NCBI GenBank assembly: GCA_944548615.1 | Contig: OX155954.1 | Span: forward strand, 1,531,335 to 1,595,334 | Length of the DNA: 64,000 bases | Reading direction: 5' to 3' | Origin: Micropterix aruncella | Taxonomy: Eukaryota; Arthropoda; Insecta; Lepidoptera; Micropterigidae | In this document: one piece after another, positions 55,726-64,000 of the stretch | Layout of the letters: each line of letters opens with the position of its first letter | Position numbering within the stretch: position 1 is the first letter of the stretch | The notes under the pieces: model-generated | Seen by the model: the letters and a program-made list of their open reading frames with translations, nothing else | The model's database searches: none | Told to the model about the DNA's origin: nothing | Translations under genes and position numbers: made by a program

Positions 55726-56030
55726 CCATTTTCCGTTGGGATCACATTGACGGAATTGCATTTTCAATTCTGTCGATCGAATGCAATAACAAGACACACA
55801 CTTACAGACATGTTACACGCACACATACATATAACACGTCATAGTAGGGTTGGTAGTAAGAAATTGTCATATGACAATAAAACCGCCCATTGTGACATTT
55901 TCACAATAAAAAGTATAAACAAATATATTCCACAAAAATGCAATTTTGCAGGAGACAGACTTTCCATTAGTAATACCATTGATTATATATGATATTAGAT
56001 TGCTCAACTAACTAGTACGATTTGGCAACC
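55726..56030 (+). repeat. SINE-like body following the tRNA-like head
   Basis: TCGATCGAATGCAATAACAA to GTAGGGTTGGTAGTAAG matches 32870-33000, and ACCATTGATTATATATGATA to the end matches 40308-40370. The order tRNA-like head, shared body and AT-rich end fits a tRNA-derived SINE. No target duplication was fixed. Confidence 0.5.
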
Positions 56031-57070
56031 TGTATCTACCTATATCTGTACCTGAGCGCCGATTTTTCGCATTTAGAAAAGGGTTTATTTATGGACCTGC
56101 CAATAAACTTAAATCAAAATCCGCCTCAGATGCATAGCCAATAGACAGTTACAATCGGGCTTATATTCCAATTTTCTAAAATGTTGGTTTCGTTTTGCTA
56201 ATGTTCAACGTCATAAATTTGGCATCGTCGCATTATTTTCCAACCTGCGGATACTGTGTGCTCGCCGTCAGCTCTTCACAGCCGGTAATTCTATTGAAAA
56301 ATGAATTAAATTCCATAAATGAATTAAATTCCATAAATGAATTGAATTCCATAAATTAATTAAATTCCATAAATGAATTAAATTCCATAAATGAATTAAA
56401 TTCACTTTAATCTAGATTTGAAAATATCTATTTTGTAATGTAACCCAGTTCGTTATGGAATAACAATCAAAATTAATATTAGGAAATTGTGTCATTTTTT
56501 TCTTCTATCGCCATTTGTCACAATAGCGCCGAGAAGTCCCTAGCATTTTCTCCTGTCGTGAGGGAGTACGAGTGTACTACATGTATGAGATGTAGATAAA
56601 GCAGCGTCCATTGGCCCCCCAACGACACTGACTTTATCGTCGTGCACCTTCTCTTTTGCACCCTCTGACAAATTCAACCGAGCTGCGCATATACGCAATT
56701 ATCTTTAGAACTGTAAGGACTTTCCTAAAATGAAATGTAAGAGGTTTAGAACGTTACAAGTAATTACTTGTATTAACTAATAATAGTGTTATAAAATTTT
56801 AATTTATCATAGATTAAAACAAAAAAATATATTAAAAAGAATAAAAACACGACTGCCGTTACAGAATGTGAACTATTGTATTTATAATTATTTTTATTAC
56901 GGTTTTTAATGAAATATTTGTGGTTTGTGTATTTATCCATATAAATAGATGTATATTTGCGGAATGAACTCAACCAGACCTTTCATTTGTCACTAAAGAC
57001 GATATATTTATGTTAATTTATTGACATTTGGACATTTAGACAAGTATTTTTTGACACTTGGTACCCTATG
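56031..57070. other. Spacer with a minisatellite
   Basis: No gene was recognised. It contains the 18-bp minisatellite listed separately. The ORF at 56773-56973 is lysine/asparagine-rich low complexity. Confidence 0.4.
56301..56403. repeat. Minisatellite, 18-bp unit ATGAATTAAATTCCATAA
   Basis: Nearly six consecutive units with one or two changes each (ATGAATTGAATTCCATAA, ATTAATTAAATTCCATAA). Confidence 0.93.
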
Positions 57071-57074
57071 GCAG

Positions 57075-57625
57075 TTTAGGTACCCTATGACACTCAGGAT
57101 GACATAACGATTCTAACAACACCACACACTTCTAAATCGGTTCAAGCGTTTAGAAGTTACGGTAGAATAAAAAATCAGGGTCTCATCATTAATACATACC
57201 GGTTTTTTTCCCGAGAACTATTGCGTAGTTTTATAATTTTTCAAAATGTTGGATTTGACTAAATTCGTAATATCCAAAAACGGTTATTTAAAAATCGGTA
57301 ATATTTTGTGGATTGTAATAATTAAACACATTGTATAATTTATTTTGCTAAATTTATATTCTAAATATTTCTCTTCGTTACTACGCTTACCGGATCTATT
57401 CCTGACGGCTGCGAAAAGGAAGAACGAAAAAAACTAAACTGTCAAATGATGAATGTCAACACGCACCGCGTAACACGGCAATTTATATTGAAGACGCTGC
57501 TTTCTCCTTATATGAGAACAAGAAGTCGCGGCAAGTATCATATGACACTCGGGAGGACAAAACGATTTTAGCTATACGACACACTTCTAAATTGGTTTAA
57601 ACGTTGGAATAAAGAAACGGAAAAC
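57075..57625 (+). repeat. Two direct copies of a ~95-bp segment
   Basis: TATGACACTCAGGATGACA at 57087 and TATGACACTCGGGAGGACA at 57541 are each followed by AACGATT, (C)ACACACTTCTAAAT.GGTT and (A)CGTT, within about 95 bases. The spacing of 455 bases could reflect an internal duplication or two ends of one element. Confidence 0.65.
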
Positions 57626-58225
57626 ATACATAGATGAAACATAAGTCATTTTTTAAGGAGTCGTTTAAAAAGATGTTTATATACTCGTAATTTTAACTAC
57701 TTTTAGGGTATTCACTTAAAGTATCCCTGTGTGCGGCGCGGCGTCGTGATTATCTTTGTATGTAGGTCTCTACCTCTCTTGGTTTCGGCACCCTTTAGCA
57801 ATCTAATTTTAACATTTTTGTATGACGTCATTAGCGTGGGTTGACGATTATGTTGATAGGATGTCAGGCGCATCAGTGACATTTTCAAACAATTCTGTAG
57901 TTGAAATTCGTGGCTCTTGACATTATTATCCGCGCTGCTCGAGATGCTGTCAGAGTTACTAAACTCTTAGTGTGGAGAATATACACTCGCTACAAGCAGT
58001 GATATACAAATGCAGCGTGGTGTCAGCTGATACTACACTCAAGATCGTCCCGTCAAGATACAATTCTGAAGGTGGATTCATATTCAGCTTACTTTGCGCC
58101 ACGTACAACGATGTGCCGGCGATATGGCCGCATAAAATAAAATACAAATAATCGATTAATTATAGCTCTGCATATAAATGTAAACCACTGTCCATTCGTG
58201 TTTAATCTTTTTATTATGTACAAAT
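57626..58225. other. Spacer, no gene recognised
   Basis: Short ORFs on the minus strand at 57959-58277 overlap one another and show no domain. GTGTGCGGCGCGGCGTCGTG (57730) is a small GC-rich patch. Confidence 0.35.
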
Positions 58226-58381
58226 ACGAATTTACCGCGTGAAGTTTGTAACACCCGACGTTTCGGCGACGTTTCATCCGCCGTTGTCCAGGATAGACAG
58301 GGTAGACTACCTAACCTGCACAACGGCAGCTGCAACGTCGCCGAAGCGTTGGGTGTTACAAACTTCACGCGGCAAATTCGT
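58226..58381. mobile_element. Fold-back element, 48-bp arms
   Basis: Left arm 58226-58273 (ACGAATTTACCGCGTGAAGT ...) and right arm 58334-58381 are near-perfect inverted copies around a 60-base centre. The left arm with part of the centre also occurs alone at 32471-32543. No ORF. Confidence 0.8.
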
Positions 58382-58537
58382 TTTTTTATCTTATTTATAA
58401 TGTCAAAACAACCTCGATAGTCTTCGATTTCATATTTTTTAATTATTATTTTAATTTTAATAAAAACATACAGCATAGCCGAATAGTAAAATATAAACCA
58501 TATATAACGATAGCAAAGCCAGTTATGTTTTAGGTTA

Positions 58538-58754
58538 TCCTACTACTATTATAAACGCGAAAGTTTGTAAGAATGTATGTATGGATGTTTGTTACTCTTT
58601 CACGCAAAAACTACTGAATGGATTTTGATGAAACTTTACAATGATATAGCTTACACATAGGCTATAATTTATAAATATATAAAGTTTTCTATCATAATTA
58701 TCACAATTTTCCATCACCACGCAGGTGGCGGGTGAAACCGCGGGGCGCAGCTAG
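58538..58754 (+). mobile_element. Short Helitron-like element (217 bp)
   Basis: It starts TCCTACTACTATTATAAACG and ends GGGGCGCAGCTAG, inserted between A (58537) and T (58755). It interrupts a repeat whose uninterrupted form is at 59380-59450 (GTTTTAAATTATTTGC...GGATTACAAAATATGCT), which confirms both ends approximately. GCAGGTGGCGGGTGAAACCG before the end is the typical GC-rich terminus. Confidence 0.75.
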
Positions 58755-59827
58755 TTTACAATATTTTAAAAGGGAATACAAAATATGCTACCATATTGAG
58801 TCCTGCTACCATAAATAATGCTACCATAAGGAATTACAAAATATGCTATTATATTGGGTCCTTACCTATGTAGTTGCTGTTTTTCAAACTGGCCACTTTG
58901 AACTTGGATAACTTGGGTTTGAGTGGGAATTTCAAATTCAAATAAATTTGAATTCAGGGCCATGTTATTCTTTTTTGAGAATCAGCTGGTTATTTGTCTT
59001 TCTGTTCTTTGTTTTTGCTCAGTCATTTTCGTTTGTGCAACCTTGGTAAAGTTGAAATTGTGCATTATATTCAAATATGAGATCCTGCGCCGGTGTTTTT
59101 TATTACAGATTCTTTCAGTCTGACTATACGTTTACCGTAAATGTGCACTGTTAAGAACTGCAAACAATGATGGAGACGCTTGTGATTAAAAAACCGAGCC
59201 TGGTCAATCGCTTATCGCCACTGCGTCTGCATGACATCGTATAACCACAGGTTTTACTGCAAACAGTCGCAAAGTTACAGGAGTTGCGGCTGGGACCTGG
59301 TTACTTACCGTACTTGCCAGACCTTTATTTTTATTTTATTTTTGTTAAAAACATACAGCAATAAAAATAACATATAAGCATAATATATAACAGTAGTAAA
59401 GCCAATGATGTTTTAAATTATTTGCTATATAAGGATTACAAAATATGCTAAAGGATACAATACAAAGATAACAATACAATACAATAGATAGGCATTCCTA
59501 CACTTGGATGCGTCACAAAATGAAATGATTAAAATTTAATTATTAAAACATAACTATCATGATAGTTGTCGTGGCTGTAATATTATATTCAATATTACCT
59601 ACTTACAAGTAATACTAATGTCATTAAAAGTAAGAGAGAATAATATATTAAAATAGAAATGCAAATTCTATGTAGAATAATCAATGTAAAATAATTTTAT
59701 CGTCAATCCAGCAATATGCCTTCGTATTTTTTAAACATAAATATATATATACTAAATTATATGAGAATTACAATGTCAGCTATCATAATACCGTTATGTT
59801 AACATTTTACAAATTTTGCTAATTATA
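58755..59827. other. Spacer with a dispersed repeat
   Basis: ACAAAATATGCTA-type words recur at 58785, 58835 and 59440, and ACATACAGCA(A/T)A at 58469 and 59350. These are copies of one small repeat interrupted by the Helitron-like element. No gene was seen. Confidence 0.4.
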
Positions 59828-60190
59828 ATAATAATAATAATAAACTCTTTATTTGCACTTAATAAGTATACAAAAAAGGCGAGCTTATTGCCACATGGCA
59901 ATGTCTTACAGTTAACCTAAACATAGTGGTACAAGCGCGCATTGTGAAAATAAAGATTATTACATAACATACAGACGAGTGGAAGAATTTAAGACTAATA
60001 ATGCCCGAGGAGAGGAAATTGGGAGAGGAACAGGAGAGAAAGGGAAGAACTGGTTACTTCTTAGAAAGGTAGTAATCCTTAAGGTGAGTCTTAAACGTGG
60101 TCTTAAACGATGGTAAAGAAGGCGAGTTTCGTATATTTGCTGGGAGATCGTTCCAGAGTCAATTATCAACATGGAATTTAAAACTAACAG
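59828..60190 (-). pseudogene. LINE C-terminal tail, 3' UTR and (TTA)n end
   Basis: The minus strand encodes LWNDLPANIRNSPSLPSFKT then TFKTHLKDYYLSKK and stop (about 60165-60060), the classical 'LWN.LP..IR...SL.SFK..LK..L' end. A 3' UTR follows and ends GCAAATAAAGAGTTTATTAT repeated as (TTA)n. The same tail is seen at 21265 and 43125. Confidence 0.8.
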
Positions 60191-60204
60191 TTAAAATCGC
60201 TATG

Positions 60205-60350
60205 TGCAAGTGTATGGGTGTTGGGATGTGTTTGTGCGATGGAGAGCGTGTATGTGTGCGTGTTTGTGTGTTTGTATGTGTGTGTGCGTGTATGTATGTG
60301 TGTGTGGGTGTGTGTATCTGTAGTGCGAACGTGCTTGTGAGTGCTTGTAT
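60205..60350. repeat. TG-rich microsatellite
   Basis: Imperfect GTGTGTGCGTGTATG-type repeats across ~140 bases. It produces a spurious histidine/threonine-rich minus-strand ORF. Confidence 0.85.
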
Positions 60351-60439
60351 GTGCATGCTAATTCAATCCGATCTGATAATCAGTTTTTCACGTACCTCCT
60401 TAACAAAGGATCGACTACCTTGCTCCAATAGTGTTTAAT

Positions 60440-61023
60440 TTTTTTTCTGAATTTATGTAACTTTTTACAGGGTGTAAAAATCCACTTCGAAGAGTTGGCG
60501 AAAAACGCCTTCAAAGCATTCTTTGGTTCCTGTCCACGAGAGTTTTATAGCAGAGGAATTGAGCAGCTCCCATTAAAATTACTAATCTGCATAGGTAATA
60601 GGGGTCAATATTTCTATTAATTAAATATATATTTTTCATACAAAATTTTTGGCCCTAAATTTTTGTCCCTTTTTTTGGTAAAAAAAATTAAACTTACGCG
60701 ACCCCCCTTACACTGTTTTCTTTTCCACGTGTGTAAGTGTATGCAATAAATAAAGTTTTTGTAAATACAGTGGGGAAAACCACATTCATTTTAACTTTTT
60801 CACTTTCGAAGCTGTAACTTATATTGTCCTCATATTTGACCTCATATTTGACTCATATTTGACCAACATAAAGTCTTGTAAAAGAAAATACATAATAAAT
60901 ATGCCGAAGCTGGAAATCTTTGCATATTATATAAATAAAGATTTTATTACATTTTTGTTTTTTGTTATTAGATAGCCTGCAACCCCCCGGAGGTCTCTTG
61001 GTCTCTTGGTGAAATTTGAAGAA
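60440..61023. other. Spacer, no gene recognised
   Basis: AT-rich; a GACCTCATATTTGACTCATA short tandem near 60838. The minus-strand ORF at 60853-61116 runs into the hairpin at 61048 and has no family resemblance. Confidence 0.35.
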
Positions 61024-61103
61024 GCAAGCGAAGCGGGCAAGCGCGTCGTCAAATTTCTCGAACGCCGCCAAGCGTTCGAGAAATTTGACAACCCCTTCGC
61101 TTA
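61024..61103. repeat. Hairpin with a perfect 18-bp inner stem
   Basis: GTCAAATTTCTCGAACGC (61048-61065), six-base loop, then its exact reverse complement (61072-61089). AAGCGAAGCGGG to the left and CCCCTTCGCTT to the right extend the pairing with a bulge. Confidence 0.88.
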
Positions 61104-61495
61104 ACGCCAACCACATGCGTTTGCCGTAACATATCCCTCCTTCGCACCCTATCCCTGCAAGGCCTTGCTACTCGAGAGTGCACTTACTGTTCTAACTGGA
61201 TATACACTGTGCAGTGGTTCGCTGCGCTTTGCAAGATGTGTTCGGACATCGCCGAATTACATTAACAGCCTGGATGTGTTCCATCAGAAGAGTCGCTATG
61301 GGACGCTTTCTTTATCCAACGTAAGCCACTCGATCTTATGCACACCCGGGGTTTGCGGTGGTATTACATCCTTTACAGGTCTCAGAGTCCGAGCTATACT
61401 GTGTGTCGGTTTGAAGATCTTTTATAAGTTATTTATTATTCTTGTTCTGAAGATCTTTGTTCAGAATCATACTTATTCGATCCGTCGCGCCCTTA
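61104..61495. other. Spacer with an unassigned open frame
   Basis: A 117-codon plus-strand ORF (61165-61518) resembles nothing I recognise, and its 3' end runs into the MITE at 61496. Not called as a gene. Confidence 0.3.
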
Positions 61496-62001
61496 ATGCT
61501 AGGTTTACACGCGCTTAGTACTTGTCGCTTAGTACTTGTCACTTAGTAGTACTTGTCGCTAACCTTCTTAGTGCTCGCGACAAGTAACCGTTTACACGTT
61601 GGTATTAGCAGAAAGGTATTAGTTGCAAGAACTTTGTTCGAAATGGAACACCACCGCTGCCTTATTTTTCATATGAAATATGATTTTTTTAGTTGTTTCG
61701 ATATTCCACCTTTTTGCAGTCTAGCAAAATAAACTTAGCAATGTCACGTAAACACAATCTTTTACCCCTCGCCGCGGTTGTTCACACGAGTCAGCAAGCG
61801 ACAAGTGCTTAGTAATTTGTGGTGGGGGTAGTCGCTTGTCGCTTAGTAAATAAATAGGATTGGCTTCTATTTAGTAGCACTGGCATTTTCACTAATACTA
61901 ATTGCTAACATGCTGATTCATCATGTTTACATGCAAGGTATTAGTGGAAATGACAAATACTAAGCATTAGTTACTATACTAAGCCCGTGTAAACCTAGCA
62001 T
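61496..62001. mobile_element. MITE with ATGCTAGGTTTACACG termini (506 bp)
   Basis: The ends ATGCTAGGTTTACACGCGCT and (reversed) ATGCTAGGTTTACACGGGCT are a ~24-base inverted repeat. Inside, ACTTGTCGCTTAGTA-type words occur at least seven times in both orientations (for example 61518, 61533, 61551, 61796, 61830). No ORF; no clear target duplication. Confidence 0.75.
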
Positions 62002-62768
62002 ATAGTATGGTAAGAATATGGTGAGAAGAATGGTCGTGTTCTGCTCAGTTTCGGGGTTTCTTCCTTATTGGAGCGTGTGTGTGTGTCATGATATTTTTCG
62101 TATCCATTTTACTTAAGATGTCATTGACGTGTTTCATCCCCGCGGAAAGTGCTCGGCGCCGCATAGGTTACGTCGGCTGTTTCAAACTACATAGTAAAAT
62201 CCGATTTAGTTTTATTTATAATCTGTAACAACCGCTATAGTCTTCAAATTCATATGTTGCACGTCTGTTGGTCTAGCTGTCCTGCACGGACTTGGTCTCA
62301 TTGGCCTTGATGCTCCGGTCTTCGACCCAACTTGCGATGTTTTCGAGGCTATGAGATGTTGCTGAGATGTTAACGAGATGTTGCTGAGATGCAAGAGTAG
62401 AGAAGCTTCCGTGGGATTCTATGAGCTTCCGTACGGACTTGATTGATGTTAGGGCGACTCATAGAAATAAACCCATCGTTTATTTATTTGCAGCTGTCAA
62501 TACAAAAAAAAATATACACAAAAAACTGAAATTGGAAAAATAAATGAAACTGAAAACATACGAATACTCTGTAATAAAGTAAACTACAAACGCTGCAAAA
62601 AAGGGGGTATCTTAAGGATATCTCTTAGCCTGGTTTTCAGGACACATTGGTACAGAATCAAAATCAAAATAATGACGACAAAAAATATAAACAAATTTAA
62701 AAAAAACAATCATAATAACCAAATTAACAAGTAATCATACTAAAATAAAATGTGAACATCTTTGGCTT
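62002..62768. other. Spacer, no gene recognised
   Basis: Short tandem GAGATGTTGCTGAGATG words around 62350-62385; otherwise AT-rich. Confidence 0.35.
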
Positions 62769-63002
62769 TTAAATATATTTTTTTAATAACGTATTCTTGT
62801 AGCGGTCCTTACATATTTCAATTGATATCGATTGCAATGACATTCCCAACCGATTCCATACAACCGCAGAATAATAAGTGAAACTGCACTTGTGTTTGGG
62901 AATGATGGCAAGTTGTTCACGTGCCCGGTCATAAATAAGCAAGTAAAGATATCGCCTACACGGTACACGGGTCGCAAGATAGAGATGCCTCCTTTTACTC
63001 AT
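62769..63002 (-). pseudogene. LINE C-terminal tail
   Basis: The minus strand reads IIPKHKCSFTYYSAVVWNRL then GMSLQSISIEICKDRYKNTL and a stop. 'SF.YYSA.VWN.L...LQ.I.' with a charged end resembles the last residues of LINE ORF2. The assignment is weaker than for the other tails because the conserved 'FK..L' is changed. Confidence 0.5.
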
Positions 63003-63659
63003 ACTTAAAATCGAAGCCTTGGCAAGGAATGGTTACACGATGACGTGGAGGAATCCATTAATTTCCTTTGTTTGCTACATAATAGCCACAATGTATATTC
63101 GTCTCGGAGATTTCTCGTGATATCGACTTTCAACACCTAAAGTCACCCTCCTAATAAAAATGGCTTCATTATTACCTTACCGAGTAATCAGTATCATGTT
63201 TCGTCTGGGCGCCCAGTTCTAGGCACTTGTAGTTTTATATAACTGGGTATAGTATTATTTCCGGGTGGAGGGTAACTATCTATATTAGTTTGTACCTTTA
63301 TATTTTTATTTTTTACTTCGAAATGAAATTTAAAAAAAAACCATTCACGTATATGAACGGTGAACGTGAATATAGATACAATACTAGTGAATTATGTATT
63401 TATTTTTTTCCGACGGATTCTATGACTTTATCCACTAAAAAGAACCACCAAAGAAAACCAGAAACCACTATTTGGGTAAAATTATTATCAAAATACGATT
63501 AACATTTTCCGAGTCCGTTGCATGGTTCTGTTCAGTAAATGACACATAAAAAAGCAAGAATCGATTAAGAAAAGAACAGAAAATAGGGTAAAAAAACAAT
63601 CCCTTACTTTTCGTTGTACTATATACGTAGAGAGTGAATCTGAAAATGGTTAAAACATA
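63003..63659. other. Spacer, no gene recognised
   Basis: AT-rich; a 70-codon plus-strand ORF (63290-63502) is low complexity and unsupported. Confidence 0.35.
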
Positions 63660-63880
63660 TATACACCAGGCCTTGAAGTAGTCGTTAATCTTATAGTAGG
63701 CTTTTTTTACAAAGTAGGTTTTTAATACGATGCTTAAATTGTTTCTCTATCTCAAAAATTTCCTGAGGAATTTTGTTGTAGAAATGTTTTTACAGACTTG
63801 ATAAATAAAAGCTTATTTCTACTTCTAGCATTTATATTATGGCGGTCACTGACTTTATTGAACAGCTTTAGATTTTCAGA
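63660..63880 (-). pseudogene. LINE C-terminal tail
   Basis: The minus strand reads INARSRNKLLFIKSVKTF in one frame and HFYNKIPQEIFEIEKQFKHR then IKNLLCKKSLL in another. 'R..NKL', 'FYNKIP.EI' and 'FK..IK..L.KK' form a common LINE end. A frame change between them shows decay. Confidence 0.65.
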
Positions 63881-64000
63881 TTTGCAAAGTCCCCCCAGTG
63901 TCTCTTTTCAAATGATCGACTGCCATTTTGGAATTCCGTAATATAGGCATCTAGAAACATTGCCTCTTAAGGGGTATTCTAGTCTAAAGACCTAAATTTT

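Noticed and set aside
60159..60356. Histidine/threonine-rich minus-strand ORF
   Set aside because: Produced by a TG microsatellite; only its last residues belong to the LINE tail.
61165..61518. 117-codon plus-strand ORF
   Set aside because: No family resemblance, and its end lies in the terminus of a MITE.

Overview
This window is a piece of an insect nuclear chromosome, most likely from a moth or butterfly. The inference rests on its AT-rich, intron-split genes, an animal ribosomal protein gene, and transposon remnants of the kinds that fill lepidopteran genomes: Helitron-like copies ending CAGCTAG|T, Jockey-, CR1- and RTE-type LINE tails, mariner/Tc1/pogo relics and TTAA-flanked MITEs. There are no bacterial operons and no long ORFs apart from transposon remains. 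The species cannot be named from the sequence.

Only three host-gene signals are convincing. (1) At 405-545 (minus) lies the first coding exon of a MARVEL/CMTM-like four-pass membrane protein; the rest of that gene runs off the left edge. (2) Ribosomal protein S15a (minus) is complete: coding exon 1 at 11851-12149 and coding exon 2 at 5131-5224. The exons join in phase to give exactly 130 codons and are separated by a 6.6 kb intron full of transposon remains. (3) At 15767-15860 (plus) is the first coding exon of an unidentified secreted or membrane protein. It has a CpG-rich leader, a signal-peptide-like N terminus and a GTGTGT donor; no later exon was recognised in the window. A TATA-containing plus-strand promoter candidate sits near 50221.

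Layout. 0-1 kb: MARVEL exon and its upstream flank. 1-5 kb: AT-rich DNA with two MITEs. 5.1-12.2 kb: RpS15a, whose intron holds a TTAA-flanked MITE, an RTE-type reverse transcriptase scrap, a pogo/Tigger scrap, a LINE 3' end with tandem repeats, two copies of a dispersed ~650 bp repeat and a Tc1 scrap. 12-17.5 kb: spacer, a long TA microsatellite, the secreted-protein first exon and a Jockey-type LINE tail. 17.5-19.7 kb: a mariner with TA duplications, split by a PIF/Harbinger-type element. 20-26.2 kb: a fold-back MITE and a ~4 kb element with arms of about 830 bp around a decayed ORF of a multi-domain insect transposon protein. 26-34 kb: LINE tails, a Helitron-like element and a duplicated 260 bp block. 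36-53 kb: three more copies of the 650 bp repeat, an RTE tail, a decayed mariner and a striking ~1.06 kb inverted-repeat element studded with CACAGTA/TACTGTG. 54-64 kb: two Helitron-like copies, a tRNA-derived sequence carrying an encoded CCA, a 48 bp-armed fold-back, a 506 bp MITE and LINE tails.

The best candidates for something undescribed are the 650 bp repeat family (three copies with perfect 8-13 bp target duplications), the CACAGTA element at 44832-45890, and the long-inverted-repeat element at about 22.15-26.18 kb. All three are called from reading the sequence; no database search was possible.
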